From Edolisoma coerulescens (taxonomy: Eukaryota; Chordata; Aves; Passeriformes; Campephagidae): a stretch of 64,000 nucleotides of DNA. Below the pieces are notes generated by a model. The model was not told the DNA's origin. It saw only the letters and a list, made by a program, of their open reading frames with translations, and searched no databases. Position 1 is the first letter of the stretch, and every line of letters begins with the position of its first letter. Positions 1 through 13,000 of this stretch are shown one piece after another. Where the stretch lies: contig VWZW01004616.1 in NCBI GenBank assembly GCA_013397115.1, positions 810,420-874,419 on the forward strand. The letters run 5' to 3'. A program made the position numbers and the translations under genes.

Positions 1-1360
1 TGCCAGTCCAAATCTGGTGCTTTACTACAATGTAGATTAATAGCATAAATAAATGCAAAAGGGGGGAAAAAATCACTGAAAGGTTTTTTTATTTATTCTT
101 TTTTGGAGGGGAGGGAGACTGAAGAGAAACAGATGATTACTCTTTTGATGGTTCAAGTATTCTTTTATATATGAGTCATATGTCTAAACATTCAAGGTCA
201 CATGACCTCCTCTTGGCCAGATTTACAAACTTTCTCCCTCCTTGGTCTAGTTGAAGTCTAGATGCATTCACTTCTCTTATCTTTCTGGACTTTCCTAGCA
301 TAGGTCCATGATTTAGTTTTGCTCTTTGGGAACTAGTGATATGAATACAATAACAAAGGATTTTTTTCCCCCTGTATGGCTTGCACAGTCCTGTGTCTCT
401 TGTGGGCGTTTTTGATGGGCAGCATATAAAACATATTTTATGTGGGAAAAAATCCTACCCAAATATTTTTGGGTGCATTCCCTGCGTTATAAAGATTTAT
501 AGAAATTCTATTTTGAAGCAAACTGACTGAGATGGAAGCAGTTGTTACAGAACAGTATTTATTAAACTAGTAGACAGCCAACTATTACTTCATAAAATAG
601 GAATAAGCAAATAGTCACTGGTTAAGGGATAGTGACTTCTTACAGAATTTATTTGGGCAGAAGTCATCTCAGGCAGTCCCTACTCACAGCATCTCTACTT
701 CCTATATATTGAATAACTACTCCATTTGTTATGACTACAAGAGGCAAGCATTGTAAATCAAACGTGAGGACTATATTTTCAAATCTAGTGCTTATTTCCT
801 TAGGTTACTGAGACCATCTGCCCATCTACATCCTCAGGTGATCCACAAATACATGCTCTAAACCCTGCCTGTGCAAGATGAGGGCAGGATTTAGGATCCT
901 GCTCTTACAGATGCTCATAAGTTCAGGTGAGGGAGCTGCTAATAAATAAAAATGGCAATGCATGTATGTTAGGGATATGGCCAAGTTCTCTGTAGATTTC
1001 TACAAAAGGCAAAGTTAATACATAATAGGCATATTAGCACTCTGAAATCTAAGTACACCAATATTCAGTCTGTGACTTGGTCCTGACAGTGCTCTCTGCT
1101 ACTTTTATTACACCATTTTTATTACCGCAATTACACCATTCATTTGCATGGATTTACTTCCAATTTAGGTCTTGATTTATCAACACATTTAAACAGCATT
1201 ACAGGATAGAAGGCGAAGTTCATGGTGTGTCTGTAAGGACTGAAAATTCGTTAATTAATAATCTAAAATTAGGATGTTGTAAGGAAAGTGGGAAAAGCCC
1301 ACAACCAATCTTGTGCTGGTCTTTAATAGCAGATGTGTTGTGTAATCCACAGGAGGTAAT
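1..1360. other. Gene-free stretch, nothing recognised
   Basis: A/T-rich unique-looking DNA with many stop codons in all frames. No reading frame with a recognisable protein domain, no tRNA-like or snRNA-like sequence and no transposon signature was seen. It could be intronic or intergenic. Its right edge is where similarity to a CR1 element begins. Confidence 0.6.
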
Positions 1361-1906
1361 TTTTCAGCTTTGCTCAGTGTGGGTGAGGTCTTTACTGGAG
1401 CAGTGTGTCTGCTTTGGGGCCATGCTTTTGATGACAGATGGAGACTAAGGGGAGAAGAGGCAGAGGAGACCAACATGGATGATGAGAAGTCTGGAAAACA
1501 TGACCTATGAGGAAAGGTTCAAGGAACGGATGTGCTTGGTTTTTTGTTTTTTTTTTTAATCTAGAAAAAAAGGCATCCTGAGATGGGACATAATGAAAGA
1601 CTTCAGTACTTTAAACATTACTCTGAAAGGCTTTGGTGCTCATAAGGATATGGGAAGAACTGGTTTTATTTATGGCAAAGGTGATTTAGGTTAGGCATTA
1701 GGGAACACCACTTACTGTTAGGAAAATGCAGGAATGGAGGAGAATACCTAGAAAGACTTGTTGCTCTAGTGATTAGAGACTTTTAAAAGACAGATCAGAC
1801 ATACATCTGCCAGGAGAGGCCAAGATATTGTTAGGTTGCCTCTGTGTGAAGGGTGGGGAAGGCATTCTCTTGAGATCCCTTCCAGCCCTGTATTCCTGTG
1901 ATTCAT
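1361..1906 (+). mobile_element. Old CR1 LINE fragment, 3' part
   Basis: This stretch follows the 3' part of an avian CR1 LINE in order. It starts with a degraded version of the segment for the C-terminal end of the reverse transcriptase (the stretch around GGTGAGGTCTTTACTGGAGC). The CATGACCTATGAGGAAAGGT segment and the ATTTAGGTTAGGCATTAGG segment follow. It closes with a TCCCTTCCAGCCCTGTATTC-type CR1 3' end near 1880-1905. Divergence from the CR1 pattern as I know it is high and indels are common, including a T-rich tract at 1539-1558, so this is an old copy. It is 5'-truncated, as most CR1 copies are, and codes for nothing. The left boundary is uncertain by some tens of bases. Confidence 0.8.
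1539..1558. repeat. T-rich homopolymer tract
   Basis: A run of T broken by a single G, lying inside the old CR1 copy. The CR1 pattern has no such tract at this point, so it probably grew by slippage after insertion. Confidence 0.8.
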
Positions 1907-2390
1907 GGTCTCTATGTGACTTAAACCTCTGTTGAACCAGGGCCTTGGACTACAACCAGCTCCCAGACATCAAAGGCTTCATTTGGGAAGACTCATGGGC
2001 TGGCCAAGTGTCAAACAGTTTTTTCTGCCCTCTGAGGAGAAGATGTGTCCCTGGCTGTCACTCAAGCCTCCGAGGTACAACTGACAGAGTTTTTTGCCTT
2101 GCTCAGTTAGTCACTCAGCTGAATCAGAACTGCAGCAGCACAGTAAGAGAGCAGGCAGTTCCTGCAAAGATTTTGCCAAGGAAGTTTAACAAGTCCAGGA
2201 TGCATCTGGAGCTATTCCCTTTCACATGGTCTCCTCACCCTGTCCTGCACTCTTCTCGCCAAGGGCTTGGTGTTGGAATACCCTTCAGGTACACCATTCA
2301 AGAGGCAGAAAAATGCTTAGGGGTCAGATGTGTAGCCAAAAGTTAAAAGCTGAGTCTTTAGCCAGAATGGATGTGGAACAAGTGTTGTCC

Positions 2391-2440
2391 AAACAAACAA
2401 AAAAATCCAACAAAACAAAAAAAAAAGCAGCCAAACAAAC
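2391..2440. repeat. A-rich simple repeat (AAAC/A runs)
   Basis: About 50 bases of A with scattered C, in AAAC-like units and a run of ten A. It could be a degraded poly(A) tail of a retrocopy, but no coding homology or retrocopy body was recognised upstream, so simple low-complexity sequence is the safer reading. Confidence 0.7.
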
Positions 2441-3594
2441 CCTGAGCACACCAAACTCGTCTTGTCTTTCTTTCATACTCAATGCAGCTGGCCTTTAGGG
2501 GCTCCATGTTTACTTTTAGAGAAGAAGGAAATATGAATGGTGGTACATAATCAGAACAGGGTCACTGTACTAGCACCCATGTTCCCTCTTAGCAGTGTCA
2601 GAAAGGTCAAGAGATGAGATAAGACCAAGGGCTCTTGATGCCAGATTCAACTCTGATATATTTTCTACTAGTTTTTGTATGAATGCTGCTACTGGCAAGC
2701 TGCCTTGGGCTTTTAAGGGGACTGTTTTTTCCTGCTGTATGTAATTCTGTTTGGTGTGTCTCTCTGGATACAACACCCACTGCTGACCTCGGCATCATGT
2801 GCACCGTTGTCCCACCCTGGTCTGCCAGCGCAAGTCCCTGCAGCAGTGTGCTCAGCTGGTGGCAGCTGTGAAGGTCTGTGCGACCCCAGGAAAGCAGTGG
2901 TATGGGAGCTGGTATTAAAAAGGAAGAAGACAAATGTTAAGTATCTGCAATAGATGTGCTGCCATGATGGTAATACAGATACCACCATCCTTTAAAATAT
3001 TCAGCGGGCTGCTTCTAGTTGCTGATTTTTCTTTCTCCAGATTTCTTTTCTCTTCACATTACCTTTGACCTATGCTGGATCTGAAATCCCATTTGGCCAC
3101 TGGAGGGCAATCCAAACTCTTCACCATAGATATTCGTAACCCATGGTTTGCCAAGTAGAATTCCAGCTGTGCAAGTTTTGTAATTATAGGAAGTCTTCTC
3201 TCCAACAAAATGCCAACCATGCCAAAATAAGTTCCTCCCCAAGTCCCTTCCTCCCCAGGTCTGTAGGGAGTGCTCACACTTGGCTGACAGACTCCATGGT
3301 AAGGTCTCCATGACCATCAGCCCTTGGCATTTGGTCAGTGCCAGGCACAGCAGTGACATGTTGGACAGGGGTGAATTTCATACTGTCAGACTGTGCAAGT
3401 GCTGCATTGTATGGACTGATTAAAATTTATCTTGGGGAAAGAGGGGTGTGTAGAAACGTCAGAGTGAGCATGCAACACCCAGTGCAACACAAGAAACTCT
3501 GGGCAATGCCATCTGCGTGCATCCTGTAAGAAAGCCAGGCTGTTACTGCCTGAACCTTCAGGGAGCACCTGTAAGAATAATGGACAGAAAGCGT

Positions 3595-3619
3595 TTCTAC
3601 ATTTCTACATGTTCTACAT
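3595..3619. repeat. TTCTACAT short tandem repeat, three copies
   Basis: The octamer TTCTACAT occurs at 3595-3602, 3603-3610 and 3612-3619, the last after one spacer base. A small tandem array with no evident function. Confidence 0.75.
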
Positions 3620-6245
3620 TTGAATCAGACCTTTGGGTTTATGTCAGATTATGTCATTCTGGCTCCAAACAGGGTCAAGAGAACCTTGCATTGGGTGCAG
3701 AATCCCAGCATGAGATTTTTTTAAAGTCATCTCCTGCTCCAAGGTCTACTGAAAGTTAGAAGGCACCTGGAGGTTTTCAGCAACCAGTCAGCAGCCCTCA
3801 GTCTTTCACTGAGCAGATTCCTTCAATTCCACCAGGGCTGAGCACAATAACAGTGTCCCAGATGGAGCTCTCTCTCCCTAAGAAAGGCCTGGCATCTGGA
3901 GATGCTGAACAGCAGCCTCTTCAGAAATGGAGAAAGTCAGAAAACCAAACACATCCACACCTCAACCTTGCAACTTATAAGGCTCCAAGAAACCTTCGTC
4001 CATCATCTCAGTTGCCTGTTGATCCTTCCCCCAGGCTCACCCCGGTATGTATTGTTCAGGCAGCTCATTTGCAACCAGGTGCTGCTGCAGAATCCCAGCA
4101 AGTCACCAGGACAGCCTGTGGGGTACTGATGGACTCATTTCTTCTCTTGCCAGGATGCTGGATGCCCTCCTCACTTCTCGGCTGCCTGCCTGGTGGTTTC
4201 CAGAAAGGCAAAGCTCCTGCAGTTGCAGGATCCTAACCTCCCAAATGTCCAAAAATCTGTCTGGGCAGCTGCAGCCCCCCAAGTCAGCCACAGTGTGCAC
4301 CTTGCCAGGTGCCCACTCTGTGCCCAGCCTGCACAAAGCACAGCTTCTGTCATGAGCTGGACTTTTCAGCATCATTTTCCTGTGTCTAACATGATCCTGG
4401 AGACAGGACCTGTATATTTCTATGTATAAAACTATAATATTTTATAGCCCTCTCTTAAGCTTTTCTTTTTGAAGCCATAAGAGTAAGTATTTCTCTTAGG
4501 TAAGACAAGACATGTAAAATTTCCAGGGAGGTGGGAGATTCACAGAAGTATGGACAAAAAAGGCTCTTTTAAATTAGATTCAGGAAAGGGTTGTGCATTT
4601 TCCATCAGACAGGCTTTAAAGGGACTGGGACATAAAACAAAAGCCAAGCCAAATACTGAGAGCAATGTAACCAGTGAAACAATGGGAAAGTTATTTAGCA
4701 ACATACACAGCCCTGGAACAGCCATGCTGTAAGTTAAGCACGCACACCAAATGTATTTTGGGCTGTTGGTGCCAGAGCGCTCAGCTAACCCTCAGAAAAC
4801 TAAAATTGTACACAACATGCTTACATTTCCCTCTCAACAACAGCTTGTGAGGCAATCATTGTGCAGGGATATACAGCACTTATTTATTTCAAACAGCCAC
4901 TTGGGCAAGCCAGCTTGGACTCTGATCTTAACCAGATGCTCTTCAGTCATCCCACATGCAAGGTGCATTGTGCAGCTTCCACGTGCTTGCCTAGAGCAGC
5001 ATGTCTTGCTCTCCCACTGCCCTGTACCAAGCACTGTCGACTGCCAACCACTCTGTCAAGTAACTTCATCTGTCTCCTGAGCATCAGCTCTCACAAGCCA
5101 GCATAGGATGATTTCTGTCATTGCAGAAGAGAACCTGTCCTTGCTCCTTCAGAGAGGGTGCCCATGCTTGCTGGTAAAATAAAGTTGTTATCAAATTACC
5201 CTTCTACAACAGACGCATTATCCTTCCCTTTGACCCAAGTTCTCATTGCACCAGGTTCCCTCCTGAGATGAAATATCCTTGTTGTGGCAGCTGTGGGAGA
5301 ACAGGTGCCACACATCTAGTTAACATTATCTGATTCGCAGATGATACTTGCTCTTGCCTTGGACTCTTGGGGATGGTTTAGCTCAAAGCATGCCTGTGCT
5401 GATGTAAACTGGACTCAGGGATGACTCTAAAGGCTGAAATCATAACGGATGAAGAAATATGGGATAAATAACCAAGCTGAAAGGCTTGGGTCATCTGCCA
5501 TGATGCAAAGGTGGCTGACATAAGTTGTGTGAAGGCTTTAAAAGCAGCCCACATTTCTTCTTGGACTGTTTCCTTGGCAGTGCTAGAAAATATCTTTTTA
5601 AAGTGCTTGACGGATCTGCAAGCAAAAGAATGCTGACAAGTGTTCTGATTTTCCTGTCTTTTTTCCCCTTGATTGGGAAAAAACCTGCTATTTTCTTTCC
5701 AGTTTCCCACAGAAGAGCCTTGGGAAGTCTATGTCATCCTGGATTTGGAGAGCAGTGCAGCATGTAGAGTCATCCTCAACACAGAAGATGCCAGAGGGGC
5801 ATTCTGCCTCCTTGCAGCTAGCAGGGAATGATGGGAGCACCATATTTTCTTTGAGTGATACGATTATTCCTCCTCTTCAGCAGGGCCTTCTCTGCACTTG
5901 TTACCCAGAGTCTGTTGGCTCCCACAGGCATGTTCTTCGCCTGACTTGCTGTTTCTGTTTCAGAAAGTAAAGTATTCAGGATGGTTGATCAAGGACTGAA
6001 GTTTTTTCTTACAGTAGTGTTCCTACCACAACCACCAAAACTGCTCCTCTAAACACTTTGGTGAGAAAGAAAGTCATTAAGGTGAAGAAAAGACATTTAC
6101 ATATCTGATCACCATTTTTTCTCATCTAAGAGAGAGGGCATCAAACATCTCTGATAGGTTTTTTTATTTACACTTACAAGTTTTCTTTATTGTGTTCACA
6201 CTTTGGAATAGCAGGGTCATGAGCTGAAACATGATACATGAGTAC

Positions 6246-6260
6246 GCGTGTGTGTGTGTG
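6246..6260. repeat. (GT)n microsatellite, short
   Basis: A short GCGTGTGTGTGTGTG dinucleotide run. Too short to be very unstable, but a possible polymorphic site. Confidence 0.8.
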
Positions 6261-9200
6261 AATAGAGGGAGGAAGGCATCAGAAACTTCAAGTAAAAAGA
6301 GGATTTTTAAACCTTCAATTTCACCCACCCTGAATGTTAGGAGAGATTATTAGAAAACTATTTTTCTATTCTGTGGCGATTTTCTATTTTGTTTGGGATT
6401 GTTTTGTTGTAATAGCTAATAGCTCTGTTTGCCAGCACACAATGAAAGCAGCTGGGGTTTGTGCTGTCAAAAACGAAAGGGTTTCCCATTATTCCATTGA
6501 TTTAATGCTATTATATTAGTAAATCATGTGGTTGGCTACCAATGATATGAGCTCAGAGTACACTGAGCAGTGCTTCATGCTGTTGCATCCTGAATCTGCT
6601 GGGGAACTTTGTCACTGAAGAGGCAAATATGAACCTCTGTTTATTTAAATTTTCTGGATCAAGGTCTTCTCCCAAAGAAGTCACAAGTCTTCCTGCAGCT
6701 TTGGGGTGCCACTGTAGCATGTGCAAGTTGGAGTAAGTGCATAATCCTGTTGTATGGAAATGAGTTCTGCTGAAGCAGGAGAAGAGAATCTTGGACCAGG
6801 GTCCCGCCAGATCAGCACACACCTTGGCAGGCATTTACATTTGCTCAGCATTTTGACTCCTGCCCTGCACCCCTGGGAACTGTCTAGCTGGCCTTATTTT
6901 AAAAGAAACAGGAAAAAGTCACGCACTCCAAGAGTAATGAAGAGATGTGAGGAGCCAGCTAGTCCCAGAAGATTAATTTTGAACACTGAGTCTGAGAAGT
7001 CATGTTTGGACTTGCCTGGTGCTATAAGACTTGCCTGTAGTCAAGACTGGCCTCTGCCATAAACACCTTCATGGCATTTTAATCTTCTCAGTGGCAGGCT
7101 GTTAGGGGTACAATTAGGTATGCACAGCTCTGCCACCACTTGTCATTTACTGGGTCACAACCAGCAACCACTACAGAATGTCCACACATCCTACTCTCCT
7201 TTCCTGCCTCTCCCAAAATCCTTCCCAAAAACTGGATCAGAGCTCCACAGTTTCACTTTGGGCTTCATTTTCTGTTATTGCAGTTATTTTCTCCAGGGTG
7301 CTCCACTGAGCCTGTCTACCATACCTATGCAGCTGGAAAAAGATGCAAGAAGAAAATTTGTATATAGTGTATTCTATGGGATAAGAGGGACCTAAAAGAC
7401 ATTAGGAAGCCCAGACTTAAGAGATGTTACCTTTGTTCCTGTGATGGCAGTTGCCTTAGCGCAGCGTTAGGATCTGTTAATTTGAAGGCATCACTAAAGC
7501 AAGTTACTTCAGCGTGTTTGTGTTTGGTACCAGGGGTGGTGCTGACAGCCAGAGGGATCTCCATAGGCTGGGAATGGGCTGAGAGGTTCCTCACTAGTTC
7601 AGCAAAGGGAAATGTAAAGTCTTGCCCTGGGGAACAAGCCCAGACATCAGCAAGGGCTGAGTGATCTCCAGAGAGGCCTTCCAGGCCCTGACATTGTGTC
7701 AGTCTGCGATTATCAGGAAGCCGTAGCAATGATGCCGATGCAGCTACAACTGTGCTCCCGCAAACGTCATTTTATGATGACATTCAGGGAACACCCAGCA
7801 TGGAAAGAAAGCACCCTTGTGCATCAGGTCAGGATTTAGTTCAAGAGCTTGCTGAAAGAAATGGCACAACGGAAAGAGTGTGGCAACCAGGGTATTGCTG
7901 CTGCAGCTCAAGCCTGGAGTGGATTTCTGCCTGCCCAGATTCCACATGCACATGGTACTTGTGGTGGGGTGATGAGCATCAGATTGTGGTGCGACTGAAA
8001 GGAGTTAAATTCTGTGGAAGGGGTAACTCAGGACTGACTTAGCTGAGGCAGAGCAGGGGCCTGGAAATGCAACTTCTGAAGGAGGACTGCAGGACTACAG
8101 AGGACCAGCTGCCCCAGCAGATTGTGAAGAGCTTCCACTAGGGCAAAACAGATTACTGCTAATCTAAACTAAATCTCCTTCTTTTTCACCTGACCAGGGG
8201 TCATTTAGTGCCTCTGTGGATGGCATTAAATCAATCAGGGCTCTAAAGGGAAATCAAATGTTTTCTCTGTGCCCTTCATTTGCTCAAACATCTTTGGGTG
8301 ACAACTGATGAGAGGGTGAGCTTATCTCAGGACACTGGACAAACAGACTGACCTTAGAAGAAAGCATAAAAATTTTTCAGGGGTTCTGAGATACCTGGAG
8401 GAAAGGGACACACAAGACAGTTGAGTGCAGAAACAAATCCCTCAGAGTGAGTGTCTTCAGGCTTGATAAATTTATCACAACTTAACAAGGAAAACAATCT
8501 GAAAACAACCTGCTTATAGCCTGTGAATTTCTCCTCAGGGAGAAAATCCAGGGTTGTGAAGAATTATTTAATCCGGTTGAGTAACAAGAACTGAGGACTT
8601 AAAATCAAAGGCAGAAAAATTCAAACAGAAATGAAGCCTGAGGGGAAAGGCAACTGCAGAAGGGGTTCTCATTGTTCCCTCGTCAAAGCCACAGGTGTCC
8701 TGTGGGCAGGTAAGGGGGGTATGGATGGAGGAGAAAGGCACCTGGCCAACAACTCAGTGTTGCCCTGGGGCATAAGTGCCAGGGCTGGAAGTGTATCAAG
8801 TGTGTTGCTCCCTCACCTTTGGGACTCACATTGCTTCATCACTGCTTCCACATACAGACACCAACCTCCCCTTCCTCTGGAGACGGTCACTGACAGTCCC
8901 CTGAACCACCCAAAGTGGGGCAATGAGGCCTGAGAGGACAAGTGGACACCAGTTCTCACTGTGGGAAGGCTCATGGCCAGCAGTGGAGCAGGACCCAGAG
9001 GTGTCAGGAAGCTGCCCTGCTGCAGCGCAGCCCTCCCCGCCTCTGAGCTGAGCTAAGGACCTGCTTCTCCACCTCCATGTCTGACCCAGAGGTTCTTCCC
9101 CATGTCTGACCCTCTGGTATGACTGTGCCATGAATGTGAAGCAGGGCACAGCCCTCCTCACCCCGCTCCATAGCACTGGTTCTTTCAGAAACCAACAGCC

Positions 9201-12200
9201 TTGCCCAAAGAGCAAGGACTTCTGTCATTAACAAATTTGCATTTACACTGCCCGCAGATAGCTGACTTCCTGGCTGGGCTGGGTGAGCTGGATATTTGGT
9301 AGGTCCTGCAGGAACCTTGGGCAGTATGGGTGCTTTGACTGTACAATCCTTCATTAATTAGGAATGTTTCTGTACTGTGTTTTTACACATGGATCTACTC
9401 TCATATGCATCTGGCAAATAGTTTACTCCCAAGAATGTGAAGTAACTTTTGGCTTCAGAACTTGAAGCATGAGTGTCTGTTGTTTAACTCTTTGCTACCA
9501 CTGGGGATGCTAGATGAGCCTCTGAAAGGCAAGGAACAGTTCCCCCTTTGCTCTAGCAATAGATGCAGAGATCAGGTTCTGGGACCTATGGCTTAATCAT
9601 TACTATAGGAAAGGCTTTTGTGTTGTAATTAATTTCAGAACTTAACAAATCACTTCAACGCAAGTCTTTTGCTATTTTAAAGTAGGCAGGACAGCATCCT
9701 GGACAAACCATAGACAGGTTTGGCTGCCTTTTACTGATGGTGTAGCAGTCATATCTATGTTGTATTATGTTTTTCATATATTTTTTTCAGTAAAAGAATT
9801 TTTTACTTCTGCAGTCTTTGTTTCTGTTAACTTTGGCTGAAAGACCAGTATCTTAGTGTCACCTAAAAATGCTTTATTACAATTATATGTTTTGAAATCC
9901 AAAAAGGTTTTATTAGAAGAAGATAAAGTCTTGACATGAATTTGGATCAGCATTTATTAGTATAAAACCTATGATCTGAATTTCCCAGCTCAGATAGGTT
10001 CTCTGTTGAAGAGAAGGATAAGGTTTAACCAGGTAATGTGCACAGGAATTTTTTTGGCAGCAGAAAGAATATCACAAATCCTTGCATGTTTGCAACCCCA
10101 TATGTCCATGTATTCAGAGAGACAGCTGGATAATTTTCCTATGAGCGAGGAGATTAGAGCAAAAGAGGTGAAATGCTGATGAGCAGATGGTTTGGATGTC
10201 AGTTTTATGTTCCCCTCACAGTCTTTAAAGCAATGCTGTAAAGAGAACCTGAACATTAGATGGTTTCAGTGGAGCTGATTTGTAGTATAAATAAAGGCAA
10301 TTAATCTTTTTGTTATCATTCACATTAGGCACAGAATGAAACCAGTGATTTGATTTTGGTGTACGACCTTTTGGAGTAATAAATGTTCCTGTTTCCAATG
10401 CTCACTGCTGCATATCATGTGCTTTAAGTAACTGAGTATGGCATTTCTTCTGTTCTTCTGTTTCACAAAATGGAATAACTCACTGCAACTGTGCTGTCAC
10501 CAAATACCTACCTGTAACACAAAACAGAAATTATGCAAAAAGGAGAATAATCCATTTTTTCATCACAAGACCAGATATCAGAGGTCCTATCTGTCTGTGA
10601 TTGTTTCCTTTATCCTCGTAAACTTTCATTCTGTGAGAGAGGCTGCAGAGGAGAATCTAAAACATGGATGAGAACAGAACAGAGATCTTCAAATTCTTAG
10701 TCCTACCCACAGAAATTTGAAGGGACAGAAAAGAATGGAGACAAACATATTGATTTTCTGCACACCACCCTCCAATTCTGTTTCTCCAGTTTTATCTTTC
10801 TCAACAGTGTCTGAAAGGCATAAAGTCATTCCACCCTGATCTGGTGGTACCCTCTTCAAACTTAGATGTGTGATGATGCGCCAGGCTGTGGAAAGACATG
10901 CCCCTTTGGTTTTCTGTGTGGCCTACATCCTTTCTTTTCTTTACCTCCTTCCAGGCTCTAATACTGGTTTCTGGTCCCATCACAGCTTAGAAGAGCATGC
11001 TGCAGCCCATCGGGGTTGCATCTCTGAGGTGTCCAACCTAGCTTGAGCGGCAGCTGAAAGCATCTGCTGCATCTGCTAAGGTTTCATGGTACTTTACTCT
11101 CAACTGGGACAAGATGATGAAGAGTAAAACCCAGCAAGCTTCACTTCTGCTAACAGAAACAATTGGCTTGACATCAACACTATTACAAGGTTCCTATTCC
11201 AAAGATCTCACAGCAATGCCAAATCCTTACCATTACAGTCTAATATTTTGGGGATTAATCTTCTGAATCGGCATCCTGTCTGGGGATCATCACTACTATA
11301 AGTGTCCATAAGCCCTCATACCTCTTTCTCCCTGTAGGGAGCAGGAGGAAGGGCAGTGGCTGGGGGAGCATTCCTGCTCACCAGCTTTAGCATGGAGATA
11401 AGGCTTTTCTCCTCTTTTGTGCACTTCCCACCACATTGCCTTGTCCTTGCCTGACCTCTCTGGCCAGTGTCTGGTTGGCCTTCCCAACCCTTTTGTGGTA
11501 TACCAACAGCTTCCCTCAGGGGAATCTCCATCCCTTCAGTGCGGGCATGGCAGTAGTGCAGCTTGGCCTTCAGGGCAACACACAAGCATTTTTGCTGTGG
11601 CTGAGAAAAGACCTCTGAAAGCGGGGCAGTGAGATGTGATGGTTCCTATCCTAACACACCTGGTTTTCTCAAGTGGGCCGGGGTGGTGGACTGCTCCCCT
11701 GTTAGTCATTGGCCACTCTCTGGGATGGAAAGTGATGAAGCATTTCTAGCATCTGTGCAAATTTTACAAAATTGTGGCATGACTCCTACACATTATCCAA
11801 ATCCAGTGTGTGAGCGTGAGCTAAAGCTGGAGTAATCACCTGCGGCTTGATACTAGAGTTGTTATGAAAAATAAGTACGTGGTTCAAAAGCTGATCTCCG
11901 TAATAAATTGCTTCCTACTTCTCAGGCATGTGAAACTGCTAGTAACTGGACTCAGTATGAAAAATAAGCCAGGACTGTGTCTTAATTGTACTAAAACTTT
12001 AGGTACCCATCACACTCCCTTTGTTGTGGTTATTATTTTGTCAACTGCTTATCAAGCTTTTACCTTGGTAGTGATCTAATTGTCAAAGCTGTGTATCCAC
12101 AACTTAGAAGAAGAGACCACAGCCATAAAACTTTAAGTTAAAAACTGTTAAGTCTTTTAGCTATTTGTGTTTCATGTAGTGCAAGCTCTTCTGCTCTGCA

Positions 12201-12973
12201 GGTTTGTAAATTGCTGCACATGAAAGCGTACCATGATGCATGGGAAGTGCACTGTGACTTACGTTCCCTGTCCTCATCCTCTTGGAGGTGACACCAGGCT
12301 CCTCTGGCAGCACAGCTGAAGGGATGCCATGCATCAGACCTGGAGTGTCCAGGGGCAGGTGGCAGTACACCATGCCAAGCACACATGCTCCCCAGCGCCC
12401 CGTGAGGCAGGGGGTCTGCACAGGGCTTCAGATCCTGGAGCTCAAGGAGGGCTGGAGCATTGTTCCATACTTTGTAGGGAGCGGGGCTGCCCCAGCCCTG
12501 TAGTGCCCTGGGGATGAGGGCCATGGAGCTGAGCACTGCAAGAAAGGGAAGGGCAGAGCCCACAGACCAAGCAGCTCCTCATGGCTGTGGCTTCTTTTTG
12601 GGTCAAGAGTGCCTGTCTGCTCCTCGGTCACACACGTGTAAAGTGGTCACCCTGTGCTGGAGGCAGTGGCAAGGCAGGAACAGAACTAGTGAGCACAAAT
12701 GCAGCCTCAGGAGACCTATGGAAGAGGGCACTGGTGTTCACCCTGTGGTTCACAGCGGTTCCTTGGGACCCCTGGGAACTGGACACTATGGTTTTGCCCA
12801 CCTTGGGGGCACCCACATTTTTTCTGTGTGTGCACAAATATCAAGGTGAATAACTACAAAAGGGAAAACAGGACTGTGCAGAATATGAGGTTTCAGGAAA
12901 GTGTGATCCTAATCCACGCGCATGAGAAGCTCCATGAATACAATGTTTTGCTGATTCTTCTGTTTTGCTGACC
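6261..12973. other. Gene-free stretch, nothing recognised
   Basis: Alternates between A/T-rich segments (9.6-10.7 kb) and G/C-richer ones (8.6-9.3 kb and 12.2-12.8 kb). The G/C-richer parts give longer chance reading frames, up to 141 codons on the minus strand at 12138-12563, simply because stop codons are rarer there. No domain, signal peptide with matching exon structure, CpG island or RNA gene was recognised. Confidence 0.55.
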
Positions 12974-13000
12974 AAGAAAACAAAACAAAAAAAAATATAG
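12974..13000. repeat. A-rich tract
   Basis: AAAACAAAACAAAAAAAAA-type low-complexity run followed by an A/T-rich tail. It may be a simple repeat or a decayed poly(A); no retrocopy was recognised before it. Confidence 0.65.

Larger units (their letters stand above)
1907..6245. other. Gene-free stretch with A-rich and short tandem repeats
   Basis: No coding region is supported. Reading frames of up to about 130 codons occur on both strands but overlap each other, lack domains and look like chance. An A-rich segment (2391-2440) and a threefold TTCTACAT repeat (3595-3619) are the only structures. Several strong-looking splice-acceptor-like tracts exist, for example TTTTCTTTCCAG near 5690, but none is followed by a convincing exon with a donor. 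Confidence 0.55.

Noticed and set aside
2226..2498. Retrocopied gene ending in the A-rich tract at 2391-2440
   Set aside because: The open frame runs through the A-rich tract and matches no known protein; no target-site duplication was seen.
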